This document shows positions 29,879 to 40,804 of a stretch of DNA of 64,000 bases, in pieces; positions within the stretch are counted from its first letter, which is position 1; each line of letters starts with the position of its first letter. This DNA comes from Thermoproteota archaeon. Its GTDB lineage: Archaea; Thermoproteota; Thermoprotei_A; EX4484-217-1; JAPDJV01. The position numbers were made by a program, and so were the translations under genes. The notes under the pieces are model-generated. The model saw only the letters and a program-made list of their open reading frames with translations. It did no database searches and was not told the DNA's origin. Location of the stretch: assembly GCA_029258925.1 (NCBI GenBank), contig JAPDJV010000014.1, positions 1 through 64,000 of the forward strand. Direction: 5' to 3'.

Positions 29879-30709
29879 TTGAGACTGAATAATGTTTTCG
29901 ATAGATACGAGCTTTTCATAGTTGATTTAGACGGTGTTTTGTGGAGAGGTAACGAATTAATCGATGGATCCATTGAGACCATTAACATGTTAATTAGCCT
30001 GGGGAAGAGCGTTGTGTTCATGACCAATAATTCGACTAAAAGTAGAGCTACCTACGTGGATACTCTTAAGGAAGCAGGAGTGAACGAGGTTTACGTAGAG
30101 CAAGTGTATAATAGTGCATATGCTTTAGCTAAATACATTTCTGAGACGAAAAAACGTGTAAGAGCTTTCATAGTAGGAGAGGAAGGCCTTAGAAGAGAAC
30201 TTGAACTTGTTGGAGTAAAAACGGTGTGTAAACCATATCTCAATATTAAAGCAAATATTGTAGTAGTCGGGTTAGATAGAAAGTTAACGTATAGGAAAAT
30301 CGCAGTCGCTGTGAAGCTTATTATGGAGGGATCTAAATACTATGCCTGTAATACTGATGCAACAATTCCCCTAGAGTACGGGCTGGCTCCTGGAGCGGGA
30401 TCTATAGTGTCTGCTATCTCGACGGCTTCAGGTAGAGAACCGGAGTTCATTGCAGGCAAGCCAAATACGTATATGATAGACCTTTGCCTAAGGGACTACA
30501 ATGTTGAGAGAGAAAAAGTACTCCTTATTGGAGATAGATTGGATACTGACATTAAGGCTGCAAGGAGGGCTGGAATAGATTCGGCTTTAGTTTTGACAGG
30601 AGTGACCAGAATCGAAGACTTGAAGAATCTGGAGAATCCCCCTACATATATAATAAAAAGTTTATCTTCTATTTGTAGTACTGCGAAACCACTCCGCTAT
30701 TACTCATAA
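29879..30709 (+). CDS. HAD-IIA family phosphatase (NagD/4-nitrophenylphosphatase-like)
   Basis: FIVDLDGVLWRGNELIDGS, VVFMTNNSTKSR, LLIGDRLDTDIKAARRAGIDSALVLTGV. Confidence 0.9.
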   Translation: MRLNNVFDRYELFIVDLDGVLWRGNELIDGSIETINMLISLGKSVVFMTNNSTKSRATYVDTLKEAGVNEVYVEQVYNSAYALAKYISETKKRVRAFIVGEEGLRRELELVGVKTVCKPYLNIKANIVVVGLDRKLTYRKIAVAVKLIMEGSKYYACNTDATIPLEYGLAPGAGSIVSAISTASGREPEFIAGKPNTYMIDLCLRDYNVEREKVLLIGDRLDTDIKAARRAGIDSALVLTGVTRIEDLKNLENPPTYIIKSLSSICSTAKPLRYYS

Positions 30710-31136
30710 CCCTATTGTTACCCCTCAACATCATTAAATTATTGTTTTTCTAAATTACGCTGGGAAACACGAGTATAGCAGTCAAGTTATTATAATACTA
30801 AGGCGTTAAACGCTAAACGTACTAAAGATTCCATCTCTTTAACACCTGCTTAGCCTTTTAAATAAGTCTACCATCAATGTAACGTGTTTAAACAAAATAT
30901 TTAAGTGCTTAATAGTTGTAACAATTTCCATCTTGGAATTCCATGGAATTGATGGCCTTGATAATAATGCTTTGTATACCGTGGTCCCGCCAGACACGAA
31001 CAACCCACCATATCATTTTAAAGTAGAGAATTCAAAATAATTATTAGTAAAAGATATTAAAAAGATGCAAAACAATCACTATAATGTTAGGGAACACGAG
31101 TACACTATCTCATTTATGATCTAGGTGGCTTAAAAG

Positions 31137-32525
31137 TTGCTTACTATAAGCAGGGACCTATTATTGAAGATGTTATTGCCTCTACTCGTACTGTTTGGAA
31201 CATGTTGGTTAGCATGGAACTATTATGATGTGAGATATTTCATCGAGTGGGCTACAATAGCCGAGAAATATGGAGTAATAGGCATATATTCTCAAGCAGA
31301 TAAATGCGGATACATGCCCTTATCACCAATATTATTCGTTGCATCGTACGAGCTAGCTAAAACAGCCTCCCAGATGTTCACAAATATCCTACCAGCTCTA
31401 TCAGAGGTAAACTATTACAGACTGATCATAAAGATGCCTCTACTAATATCAATAGTATTAGTTGGGTACATAATGTATAGAAACGATGGATGGAACGTTG
31501 CCAAATGGTGGTTTTATGGGGTTCCAGTATGGGTGGTTTTGTGGACCTATCAGTTCGATCCAATAATGCTCCTCTTCATGCTCATTGGAACATATAGTTT
31601 AATCAAAAGAGAATACTTTAAGGCCGGGTTATGGCTAGGTATCGGAGCAGCATTTAAGTATATACCAGCCCTCATAATTCCCTTCGGGGTAAAAATAGCT
31701 GGTAATAGAAGGGAAAAAATACTTCTACTATTAGGCTTCCTCATTCCAGTGCTTATTGTCACGCTTCCATTTTTAGTATTCGATATTTCAGGTTTCTTCA
31801 ACCAAGCGTTTGGATTTCATATGAACAGATATCCACAGATGCTCTCGATATTTAATATACCTCAACTATTAGGGGGATTCGAGATGTCTCCCTTGGAATT
31901 AAAAATAATAACATTAATTTGGTTACCGTTATTCATAACCTTCTATATAATTGGACTATTAATGATGCCTTCGAAAAGTGGGGATAAGGACTCCATAATG
32001 TTGAGTATATGTGTTCTTATACTCTCCTTTATGATATTTAATAAAGTTCACAATGGGAATTATTTGATATGGGTATATCCTTATCTCTCTTACTGGATTG
32101 CTAAGAAAAACTCCCGGATAAAAGCATTATTCATTATTGCTGGAATCGTAGGAGCCGTAGGATACCCAACTATAGTTTACCTTCCCGCTGCAACCCTAGA
32201 TAAGCCGGTATTCATAGAGGAGGATAAAGTATGGTACAATGCTAGAGACATCTTCTTAAGATCTTGGGAGGGTGCTGGGGAAAGCATTGGGGTGAGAGTT
32301 ATTTCGTGGCTAAAGGGAAGTATGAGGGATGGCATGGTCTGGGTTTACATAAACCTGAATATACTGGGAGCGGTACTGGTCGCAGCATATAATGTCATTT
32401 TAATTTACTTCATGCTCAGCATGCTCAAGATAGGTTCACTGGGAGAACTTGCTGAGAAGATTAAAGAAGCTTACATTAAGTTATTGACATATTTCAGGAA
32501 AGTGATGTTAACAAAAATATTTTAG
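31137..32525 (+). CDS. Polytopic membrane protein, GT-C/GT87-like glycosyltransferase candidate
   Basis: Many TM helices; FDPIMLLFMLIGTYSLIKREYFKAGLWLGIGAAFKYIPALIIPFG resembles GT87-type mannosyltransferases. Confidence 0.65.
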   Translation: MLTISRDLLLKMLLPLLVLFGTCWLAWNYYDVRYFIEWATIAEKYGVIGIYSQADKCGYMPLSPILFVASYELAKTASQMFTNILPALSEVNYYRLIIKMPLLISIVLVGYIMYRNDGWNVAKWWFYGVPVWVVLWTYQFDPIMLLFMLIGTYSLIKREYFKAGLWLGIGAAFKYIPALIIPFGVKIAGNRREKILLLLGFLIPVLIVTLPFLVFDISGFFNQAFGFHMNRYPQMLSIFNIPQLLGGFEMSPLELKIITLIWLPLFITFYIIGLLMMPSKSGDKDSIMLSICVLILSFMIFNKVHNGNYLIWVYPYLSYWIAKKNSRIKALFIIAGIVGAVGYPTIVYLPAATLDKPVFIEEDKVWYNARDIFLRSWEGAGESIGVRVISWLKGSMRDGMVWVYINLNILGAVLVAAYNVILIYFMLSMLKIGSLGELAEKIKEAYIKLLTYFRKVMLTKIF

Positions 32526-32580
32526 GGAGAAATCAGAGATAATGATGTACACTTAATTATGCTACGGGGTTTAACAGGAG

Positions 32581-34413
32581 TTGTGCGGCATAATTGGCAT
32601 ATGTTCACTTAAAGATGCTGTAAGCACGCCTCCTGCACTCATAATCAGAAGAGGCCTTGAAAAACTGGAGTACAGAGGCTACGATAGTGTAGGTATTGCA
32701 AGTATACATGACAATAAGATCATCATCAGAAAAGGTAAGGGGAAAATAAGAGAAGTAAATGCCCATAAGAGATTGGACGGGGTTCCCGGCTTAGTTGTAA
32801 TAGGACATACAAGATGGGCTACTCACGGGAGGCCAAGTGATGAAAACGCCCATCCCCACATAGATTGTAAGGGGGAAATAGCTGTAGTTCATAATGGGAT
32901 AATACAGAACTATTATCAGCTAAAACAATATCTGGAGGAAAGAGGACACAGGTTTAGAAGTGAAACAGACACTGAAGTGATACCTCACTTAATAGAGGAG
33001 GGGCTGAAGAGGTCGAGGTGTTTTTTCGAGGCATTTAGGGAAGCTGTGAGAAAATTGAAGGGTAGCTATGCCCTTGGAGTAATAACAGTGTTTGAACCGG
33101 ACAAAATATTCTTTGCGAGAAAAGATTCTCCTCTAATTGTGGGGCTAGGCAATGGATACAATTTCATTGCAAGCGATATACCCGCTTTCCTAGACTACAC
33201 CCGCAAGATAGTAGTTGTTCACGACCATGAAATAGGATATATCTCACCTCATGAAGTGTACTTCGAGGACATTAATGGAAGATCTATATCAATCAGCAAT
33301 AGAATAAGACTCATTGATTGGACCCCGGAGATGGCGGCTAAGGCTGGCTATCCACATTTCATGTTGAAGGAGATTCATGAACAACCCATCGCACTCGCAA
33401 ATACTTTAAGAGGCCTAGGAGTCGAAGTGGAGAAAGCCGCTGAAATCCTCTTAAACGCCGAACGAGTGTTTCTTGCTGCAGCTGGAACAAGTTACCATGC
33501 ATGTCTAGTCGCAGACTACCTAATGAGTACTGTTGCTTCAAAACCCACAATACCCTTCATTTCTAGCGAATATAAAAAGTATAGAAATTGTGTTACTGAG
33601 CGAGACGTTCTATTAGCGGTTTCTCAGAGCGGGGAAACTATTGATACGCTCATGGCTGTAAGGAACTTTAAGAATAGGGGAGCCACAATAATATCTCTAT
33701 CAAATGTAATAGAAAGTGCCATACCCAGGGAATCTGATCTCACAATATACACTAGAGCGGGACCTGAAATAGGCGTAGCAGCAACTAAGACGTTTACAAC
33801 GCAAGTTCTATCACTTGCCGCGATCACAGTCAACCTAGCATTCCTAAATGGATCAATTGATAGAATGGAGAGAAAGGAACTTCTAGACCAGCTCTCCTAT
33901 GCACCTAAAATTGCAGAGAAGTCGATAATGGTCACAGAGGGAATAATAAGGGAGTTCAGTAGGGAACTATCTAACAAGAACAATGCATATTACTTGGGGC
34001 GGGGAATAGGGGTTCCAGTAGCTATGGAGGGCGCATTAAAGCTAAAGGAAATCGCCTATATACATGCCGAAGCATATCCAGCTGGCGAGAGCAAGCATGG
34101 ACCAATAGCATTAGTAGAGCAAGGTTTCCCCGTTCTCTTTATCATAATGGACGACAATAACTATACTCATATCCTAGGAAACATAGAAGAAATGAGCGCC
34201 AGAGACGCGCTGACTATAGGAATAGTCCCGGAGGGTGATAAGGAGGCTTCCGAGAAGTTGACTATGGTCATCAAAGTGCCTAGGTCTCCTTGGATAACTT
34301 CTCCAATAACTTACACCCCGCCGCTCCAACTCCTAGCATACTATGTGTGTATTGAACGAGGTTATGATCCGGATAAGCCGAGGAACCTTGCTAAAACGGT
34401 TACGGTGGAGTGA
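32581..34413 (+). CDS. glmS: Glutamine--fructose-6-phosphate aminotransferase (isomerizing)
   Basis: TTG start then CGIIGICS (Cys1 nucleophile), GHTRWATHGRPSDENAHPH, tandem SIS domains, C-terminal PRNLAKTVTVE. Confidence 0.96.
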   Translation: MCGIIGICSLKDAVSTPPALIIRRGLEKLEYRGYDSVGIASIHDNKIIIRKGKGKIREVNAHKRLDGVPGLVVIGHTRWATHGRPSDENAHPHIDCKGEIAVVHNGIIQNYYQLKQYLEERGHRFRSETDTEVIPHLIEEGLKRSRCFFEAFREAVRKLKGSYALGVITVFEPDKIFFARKDSPLIVGLGNGYNFIASDIPAFLDYTRKIVVVHDHEIGYISPHEVYFEDINGRSISISNRIRLIDWTPEMAAKAGYPHFMLKEIHEQPIALANTLRGLGVEVEKAAEILLNAERVFLAAAGTSYHACLVADYLMSTVASKPTIPFISSEYKKYRNCVTERDVLLAVSQSGETIDTLMAVRNFKNRGATIISLSNVIESAIPRESDLTIYTRAGPEIGVAATKTFTTQVLSLAAITVNLAFLNGSIDRMERKELLDQLSYAPKIAEKSIMVTEGIIREFSRELSNKNNAYYLGRGIGVPVAMEGALKLKEIAYIHAEAYPAGESKHGPIALVEQGFPVLFIIMDDNNYTHILGNIEEMSARDALTIGIVPEGDKEASEKLTMVIKVPRSPWITSPITYTPPLQLLAYYVCIERGYDPDKPRNLAKTVTVE

Positions 34414-34417
34414 TAAT

Positions 34418-35632
34418 ATGATTGGAAGAAGATTGAAAACTATTGTGTTAGCAGGCGGGCCAGGCATAAACATGAGGCCCTTATCTGATGGGATCCCTAA
34501 GGTACTGCTTAAGGTTGCAGGAAAATCAATAATAGACTATCCTCTTTCCTCTTTAAAAGAAACTGGAATAACTGATATAACAGTTGTTATATCAGATAAA
34601 ATGGTCGAGGAATATATTGAGAGTAAGTGGGGTAGGAGCTTAGATATTTCCATAGTGTACCAGGAGAAGAAGGGAATTGAGGAAGCAATTAAAGTGGGAA
34701 TAGAGGCTTCCAACGTACGAGAAAATGTTATGATAGTTTACGGAGATGTTATCACCTCCACTAATGCATACAGTGTAGTATTAGATGCGTATCTATCTAC
34801 AAACGTGGACGGAGTAGTGCTAACAGTTCCGCTAGGACAATACGAGACTTATGGAATAATTCTCTGGGAAAACGGTCTTTTAAAGAAAATAGTAGAGAAG
34901 CCTGTTACTCCCCAAGAATCGTCGATGGCTGTTGGAGGAGTGTTCATTCTACCAGTTGACATAAGGGATCATTTTGAAAGAGGACATACCATAACAGAGG
35001 CTTTAAACATTATGGCTCGGGAGAGAAAGATAATCTCAGCTTTCTGGAGTGGTATATGGATAGATGTGGGCTTTCCATGGGACATATTGGAAGCAAACCG
35101 CTTAATTCTTAGGCAAATAAGGGAGTCACGGATTAGTAGTAGGGCTACTATCGAGAACACTGCCGTAATAAAGGGGCCTATAGTAGTGGAGGATAACGCT
35201 TATATCGATCACTATGCTGTCATAAAGGGACCTGCCTACATAGGACCTAATACTTTCATAGGGATGGGCTCTTTCATAAGAGAGTTCACAAGTGTGGAGG
35301 AAGGGGCAGTCATTGGTGCACATGCTGAAGCTAGAAGGTGTAGTCTTCAACCGGAGTCCAGTATAGGATCATCTGCATTTATAGGTGATACTGTTGTAGG
35401 CTATAAAGCTTCTATTGGACCGAATGTGGTAACATTGAATGTTCTTCCCTCAGGAGTGAAAATATCTAGAGTCACACCAATAAGAGTGAGAGGTAAAAGT
35501 ATCGCTAAATTAGGTGGGATAATAGGTACGGAGGCCAAGGTCGGAGCTGGAAGTATCCTATACCCTGGTGCAGTAATAAGAGCTTACTCGTGGATCCCTC
35601 CCTTATCTATTATTGAAAGAGAAGAGCTGTAA
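34418..35632 (+). CDS. Bifunctional sugar-1-P nucleotidylyltransferase / acetyltransferase (GlmU-like)
   Basis: LKTIVLAGGPGINMRPLSDGIPKVLLKVAGKSIIDYPL plus left-handed beta-helix hexapeptides (GPAYIGPNTFIGMGSFI...); ATG 34418 preferred over 34343. Confidence 0.9.
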   Translation: MIGRRLKTIVLAGGPGINMRPLSDGIPKVLLKVAGKSIIDYPLSSLKETGITDITVVISDKMVEEYIESKWGRSLDISIVYQEKKGIEEAIKVGIEASNVRENVMIVYGDVITSTNAYSVVLDAYLSTNVDGVVLTVPLGQYETYGIILWENGLLKKIVEKPVTPQESSMAVGGVFILPVDIRDHFERGHTITEALNIMARERKIISAFWSGIWIDVGFPWDILEANRLILRQIRESRISSRATIENTAVIKGPIVVEDNAYIDHYAVIKGPAYIGPNTFIGMGSFIREFTSVEEGAVIGAHAEARRCSLQPESSIGSSAFIGDTVVGYKASIGPNVVTLNVLPSGVKISRVTPIRVRGKSIAKLGGIIGTEAKVGAGSILYPGAVIRAYSWIPPLSIIEREEL

Positions 35633-35641
35633 GGACAACCA

Positions 35642-36757
35642 CTATTTGTTTCTCTTCCCCTCTACGAACTCAATAAACCACTTTCTGGCAATATCATCAT
35701 CTGGTGCTTGAACGGGCGGATGTTTGAAGAAGTAAGCAGAGATACTTGGAACAACGCCTCCGATTCCCCTATCTAATGCAATCTTAGTCCCCCTTATCAC
35801 ATCTATCATTGCCCCGGCAAACATCGACTTATCGTCTACTCTTAGTTTAGCCTCAACTATTACTGGAAAACCAGCAAAGCTTGTCCCCCTAATGTATATG
35901 TAGGCAATTTTAGTGTTTCCCAGAAAGGGAACATAATCGCTAGGTCCTATTCTAATCCGCCCTCCGTCAATTAAGTTATCGCCATATGGAAGAACGCTGG
36001 TGACAGCCTTAGTTTTACTAATTCTCTTACTCTCCAGCCTCTCCTCAACAGTCATATTTAGAAAATCCGTGTTCCCCCCAATATTCAGCTGGTAAGTTTC
36101 TTCTACCACAACACCTCTCTTATGCATCAGGGCCACAAGTGTTCTATGTAGAATAGTAGCGCCCAATTGACCCTTCACGTCATCCCCTACAAGAGGTAAA
36201 CCAGCCTCTTCGTACTTCTTCGGCCATGTACCAGTAGGGTCACTAGCAACAAATATAGGTATGCTATTTATGAAAGCTGCTCCAGCAATCTTTGCGGCTT
36301 CAGCATAGAAGAAAGTGGCTCTCTTGCTTCCAACAGGTAAAAAGTTTATCACTATGTGGGCACCTGACTCCCTAATCTTTTCTGCAACATCCTCAACCGT
36401 AGGCTCTTTGCCAGAATATGGCTTAAAGACAGGCCTCATATGATTTGCTACTCCATCTAAAATAGGGCCTTTCTCGACAACTACTCCAAGTTTCGGCAGG
36501 TCAAAAAACTTTCTTGTTATATTGGGGGGCTGAAATATTGCATCGCTTAGATCTTTCCCGATTTTATTTTCGGAGACGTCGAACGCTGCAACCCACTCTA
36601 TATCCCTTACATCGTATCCACATAAATTAACGCTCATCAGCCCAGGTACTATGGGGCTTTCCTCAAAGTCTATATTTGAGTAATAATAGACTCCTTGAAC
36701 TAGCGCTGAAGCACAATTTCCCACTCCTATAATAGCACACCTTATCTTTCTACCCAT
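35642..36757 (-). CDS. ino1: Myo-inositol-1-phosphate synthase
   Basis: [22 protein letters not shown]...; [37 protein letters not shown]. Confidence 0.93.
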   Translation of the reverse strand: MGRKIRCAIIGVGNCASALVQGVYYYSNIDFEESPIVPGLMSVNLCGYDVRDIEWVAAFDVSENKIGKDLSDAIFQPPNITRKFFDLPKLGVVVEKGPILDGVANHMRPVFKPYSGKEPTVEDVAEKIRESGAHIVINFLPVGSKRATFFYAEAAKIAGAAFINSIPIFVASDPTGTWPKKYEEAGLPLVGDDVKGQLGATILHRTLVALMHKRGVVVEETYQLNIGGNTDFLNMTVEERLESKRISKTKAVTSVLPYGDNLIDGGRIRIGPSDYVPFLGNTKIAYIYIRGTSFAGFPVIVEAKLRVDDKSMFAGAMIDVIRGTKIALDRGIGGVVPSISAYFFKHPPVQAPDDDIARKWFIEFVEGKRNK

Positions 36758-36766
36758 ACTGACACC

Positions 36767-36822
36767 CTATATTTATAGACATAAATATAGCTTTAAAAAT
36801 ATATTTACAAACATAAATATAG
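36767..36822. promoter_or_regulatory. Tandem palindromic operator candidates between ino1 and padR
   Basis: Perfect CTATATTTAT-AGAC-ATAAATATAG (36767-36790) and imperfect ATATATTTAC-AAAC-ATAAATATAG (36799-36822), centres 32 bp apart. Confidence 0.65.
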
Positions 36823-36858
36823 TAAAATATAGAGGCCTCAACATGTAGGGAGTCTAGA

Positions 36859-37179
36859 ATGTTTAACGAGAGTAAGGCTCTGAAAAGGCTGTTCAGAAAA
36901 CTTACAATAGAGAACTTGTGGTTATATATAATATTCCTCTTAAAGAGGGGGCCTATGTATGGATATCAAATAAAATTATCTTTAAGTGAAGTCTTTAATA
37001 TAAGACCAGCAACAGTAACTGTTTACGCTGTTCTCTATAAAATGGTTAGAGAGGGCTTAATTGAAAAGTCTAATATCAATGGCAGAACAATGTATAAAGT
37101 AACTAATAGAGGTCTAGAGAATTTTCAGCGAGGACTAAGATTCATTGAAGATGTTCTCGAGAAATTAAAAGGTCCATAA
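36859..37179 (+). CDS. PadR family transcriptional regulator
   Basis: LYIIFLLKRGPMYGYQIKLSLSEVFNIRPATVTVYAVLYKMVREGLIEKSNINGRTMYKVTNRGLENFQ. Confidence 0.88.
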   Translation: MFNESKALKRLFRKLTIENLWLYIIFLLKRGPMYGYQIKLSLSEVFNIRPATVTVYAVLYKMVREGLIEKSNINGRTMYKVTNRGLENFQRGLRFIEDVLEKLKGP

Positions 37180-37348
37180 TTTTGTAATGTTGCTTTAAGT
37201 TCTTTATGGGAGAGTTCCTCTCCTACAACGTTACTCTGTTTAACCCTCCCTACTAGGTATAGGGTTAAATATCCATACTACACTATTGATGGCATGCCTG
37301 TTTCAAAGAGCATTAATGTTGTAAAGAGCTTAACATAGTTCAATAAGA

Positions 37349-37693
37349 TTACTCCTTCTTCTCTTCCTCAGTCTTTTCTTCAACCTCTTCTCCCTCAAGT
37401 TTCTTTAGCTCTTCCTCTAATTCTTTTTCGAGTTCTTCTATGGGTTTGGGAGGCGGAGTTGTCGCTAAAGTGTATCCTATCCAAGCTAAAATGCCGAACA
37501 CTGCTGCTACTGCTAGGAATAGTGTTATCTTAATTAAGTGTATATCCCACCCTTCAGTTCCAGGAATCATTCCTGGGAAGAATAACAGTACTAGATATGC
37601 TGCAACAACTATTATACTTATTATGACGAGAAGTGCGCCTATTATCTGATCTTTACTCACTTCATCATCACCCTTTTCAATTATCAATAACAA
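37349..37693 (-). CDS. Small two-TM membrane protein with acidic C-terminal tail
   Basis: Two hydrophobic helices then PKPIEELEKELEEELKKLEGEEVEEKTEEEKKE. Confidence 0.6.
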   Translation of the reverse strand: MLLIIEKGDDEVSKDQIIGALLVIISIIVVAAYLVLLFFPGMIPGTEGWDIHLIKITLFLAVAAVFGILAWIGYTLATTPPPKPIEELEKELEEELKKLEGEEVEEKTEEEKKE

Positions 37694-37752
37694 TTGGTAT
37701 CACATATTTAAATATTCTTCACAATGGGTATGTTGGAAGGAAATAATACTCG

Positions 37753-38502
37753 TTAAACGATTCTATATTCCTTATTTGATGATAAGTATGCCATGCCTTC
37801 CTCAACCATTAGTGTTAGAAGCTTTTTTTCTTCTTCTCCAAGAGCCTCCACATCCTTTGCTTTTAAAGGAAACTTTTTTGAGAACTCGTTGTAGAAGTCT
37901 GCATCTACAACGTAAGACGAAATTATCTTCGCTAAGCCTCTCTTGATGTAATTCTCCAACGCTCCTCCAACAATGTTTTTCGCTTCCAGGACTGTCATTA
38001 ACTTCCTCCGCTTCAACTCCTTTAGAAAGGGATCAGCATGGTTTTTTATGAATATTTTTTTAAGAGAATACGAGAATATCTGCAGCTCTTTTTCAATTTT
38101 ACTTAGTCTATCCCTTACTTTACCTATGTCATCAGAGAGGCTGTTCACGGCACTCTCTAGCTTTATAATTCTCCTCGATAATTTATCCACTTTATTTTCT
38201 AGTTCTCTCAGTTTCGTGGAGAGGCTGTAGGCTCCGGATACCCCGACCTCAGGCCTGATAGTTCTCCTAGACTCTAAGTACCTGTCCTCATAGTCCTCAT
38301 TAATTGCGCTCTCCAATTTGGATTCTCTAGAGGTCGTTGCTATGTAGCCGTGAACCCCTCTTGCAACAAGGCCTCTGTCTCTAAGTCTATAGAGTATTGC
38401 TCTAACAAGAGAGTAGCTTATTCCAAGGTAATCAGCTATCTCCCTGGGCTTAGACTCTGGATTCTCCCTCAGAAACTTCAGTACTTTATCTTCAATACTC
38501 AC
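37753..38502 (-). CDS. wHTH protein with central coiled coil
   Basis: DKVLKFLRENPESKPREIADYLGISYSLVRAILYRLRDRGLVARG; central heptad-rich KLRELENKVDKLSRRIIKLESAVNSLSDDIGKVRDRLSKIEKELQ. Confidence 0.72.
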   Translation of the reverse strand: MSIEDKVLKFLRENPESKPREIADYLGISYSLVRAILYRLRDRGLVARGVHGYIATTSRESKLESAINEDYEDRYLESRRTIRPEVGVSGAYSLSTKLRELENKVDKLSRRIIKLESAVNSLSDDIGKVRDRLSKIEKELQIFSYSLKKIFIKNHADPFLKELKRRKLMTVLEAKNIVGGALENYIKRGLAKIISSYVVDADFYNEFSKKFPLKAKDVEALGEEEKKLLTLMVEEGMAYLSSNKEYRIV

Positions 38503-38551
38503 TTTCCATCAAGTTACATATAGTAAATTTTGGAGGATTAAAAATTAGCGT

Positions 38552-39880
38552 TTAGATTCTCGTTAAGAATTCTTCAACTATCTCCCCAAGGCTTGGACCG
38601 GAAATTTCCACAAGCTCATAGAATACTTTAACTACTGGTTTATTTAGCTTAAGATATCTTGAGATGTCAGATGGGGTTCCAAGAATTATTACATCTGCCT
38701 CTGCATTATTGAGTGTTTCCTCGAGATCTCTGATTTGTCTTTCACCGTATCCAAGAGATGGAACCACTGGCCCCATGTGTCTATATTCCTCGTATGCTCT
38801 CTTTAAATCGCCAACAGCATAGGGTCTTGGATCAACTATTTTAGAAGCTCCATAAATTTTGGCTGCAATATAGCCAGCACCATAGGATAAGCCGCCGTGC
38901 GTTACACTTGGTCCGTCCTCCACTACGATAACCCTTTTATTCTTAATCAACTCGGGTTTGTCAACGTGAATTCTGCTGTCAGCTAGTATCATTTTTGCTC
39001 TGGGATTCGCTTTTTTACAATTCTCGACTACTCTCTCAACATTCTCCTTTCTAGCAGACCCCACCTTATTCACTACTATTACGTCTGCCATTCTCAGATT
39101 AGCTTCGCCTGGATACGAGCACATTTCATGCCCCGGCCTCATAGGATCTACAACGACTATGTGGAGGTCGGGTTTGAAGAAGGGGAGGTCGTTGTTTCCT
39201 CCATCCCATAATATTATATCTGCCTCCTTTTCTGCTCTTCTCAAGATTTTTTCATAATCTACGCCAGCATAAACTGTTAAACCCATTTCAATGTACTTCT
39301 CATACTCCTCTCTTTCCTCAATAGTGCACTCGTATTTATCTAAGTCCTTAAGAGAGGAGAATCTTTGGACAATTTGCTTTCTCAAATCTCCATATGGCAT
39401 AGGGTGTCTTACAACCACTGTTCTCAATCCCTTTGAAGACAATATTTTTACTATTTTTCTTGATACAGTGCTTTTTCCAGCCCCTGTTCTAACAGCGCAT
39501 ACTGCAATAACTGGTTTATTCGATTTCAACATTGTGGATTTGGAACCCATCAACTTGAAGTCTGCTCCCGCCGCTAAGACTGTTGAATATTTGTGTCCAA
39601 CATCCTCGTGAAGTAAATCACTATATGCAAGCACTACTTCGTCAACATCAAATTCCTTGATAAGCTTTACCAGGTCTGTCTCAGGGTAAATTGGAATGCC
39701 TTTGGGATAAAGTTTACCAGCAAGCTCTGGAGGATAAAGTCTGTTCTCAATATTTGGGATTTGTGATGCAGTAAACGCTACGACTCTGTAGTCCTCGTTG
39801 TTCCTGAAGAAAACGTTGAAATTGTGGAAATCGCGGCCAGCCGCCCCCATTATTATGACTCTTACGGGTTTCCTATGCAT
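38552..39880 (-). CDS. Cyclic 2,3-diphosphoglycerate synthetase-like GTPase family protein (COG2403-like)
   Basis: VRVIIMGAAGRDFHNFNVFFRNN; CAVRTGAGKSTVSRKI P-loop; ORF extends to 39997 but MTKMHRKPVRVIIMG is the likely start region. Confidence 0.8.
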   Translation of the reverse strand: MHRKPVRVIIMGAAGRDFHNFNVFFRNNEDYRVVAFTASQIPNIENRLYPPELAGKLYPKGIPIYPETDLVKLIKEFDVDEVVLAYSDLLHEDVGHKYSTVLAAGADFKLMGSKSTMLKSNKPVIAVCAVRTGAGKSTVSRKIVKILSSKGLRTVVVRHPMPYGDLRKQIVQRFSSLKDLDKYECTIEEREEYEKYIEMGLTVYAGVDYEKILRRAEKEADIILWDGGNNDLPFFKPDLHIVVVDPMRPGHEMCSYPGEANLRMADVIVVNKVGSARKENVERVVENCKKANPRAKMILADSRIHVDKPELIKNKRVIVVEDGPSVTHGGLSYGAGYIAAKIYGASKIVDPRPYAVGDLKRAYEEYRHMGPVVPSLGYGERQIRDLEETLNNAEADVIILGTPSDISRYLKLNKPVVKVFYELVEISGPSLGEIVEEFLTRI

Positions 39881-40108
39881 CTTAGTCATCTCACACACAG
39901 TCACTGATATTCGACATACAACTTTTGGTTTCTTGGTAAAATGATGCAAAAATATATGTTTTACTGAAAGGATGAAAATACTACAAGAATACTTCATAAA
40001 AGCTCGCTAGAATGTTATGGAGTGTAAGGATCTATTAGAGTCCCTTACTAACTCCGGTAGCTACGTAGGTTGTTGAGGCAATGTTTATGATAATATGAAT
40101 TAAAGCTT

Positions 40109-40804
40109 TTAGTACTTAATCTTTCTCAAAATCTTACTTGCTTCCTCAACGTCTTTATGAGTATCTATGCTTTTCCAGAAGACATCCTTATATGGAACTG
40201 CCTTTAATTTACCCTTATTCGCCAACAAGGGGAAGCTAGTTTTTTCTATATCTCCCTTTTCCGGCAAATAATCAAATATTTCGGGCGTAAAACAGTAGAC
40301 ACCAGCATTTATCCAATAATCGGATATTATAGGTTTCTCGACGAACCTTTTAATTGATAGAGTGCTTGGATCGTATTCCACTATACCGTATGGAGATGGC
40401 AGAGGAACAATAGCTATAGTTCCCACAATATTTTCCTCCAAGCTTTCGCCTAAGAGAGATAGATCTATATCAGATATTATGTCGCCATTTAACACGTAGA
40501 AAAAGTCTTCGTTCTTCAAGAAAGGCTCCGCATTCTTAACTCCTCCGCCAGTCCCCAAAGGTACATCTTCGACAACATAGCTAACTCTTACACCAAAATT
40601 CCTCCCGCTGCCAATAACCTCCATCATTTTCTCCCTTAAGTAGCCGACTGCCAGAATTACCTCCCTAATCCCATACTTCTTAAGCCACTCAAACTGCCAT
40701 CCTATAATGGGTTTACCCGCCACTTCAACAAGAGGTTTAGGAATGTCTCGTGTTATAGGTCTTAGTCTCTTTCCAAAGCCTCCTGCAAGTATTAAAGCCT
40801 TCAT
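40109..40804 (-). CDS. Sugar-phosphate nucleotidyltransferase
   Basis: MKALILAGGFGKRLRPITRDIPKPLVEVAGKPIIGWQ; FYVLNGDIISDIDL. Confidence 0.93.
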   Translation of the reverse strand: MKALILAGGFGKRLRPITRDIPKPLVEVAGKPIIGWQFEWLKKYGIREVILAVGYLREKMMEVIGSGRNFGVRVSYVVEDVPLGTGGGVKNAEPFLKNEDFFYVLNGDIISDIDLSLLGESLEENIVGTIAIVPLPSPYGIVEYDPSTLSIKRFVEKPIISDYWINAGVYCFTPEIFDYLPEKGDIEKTSFPLLANKGKLKAVPYKDVFWKSIDTHKDVEEASKILRKIKY

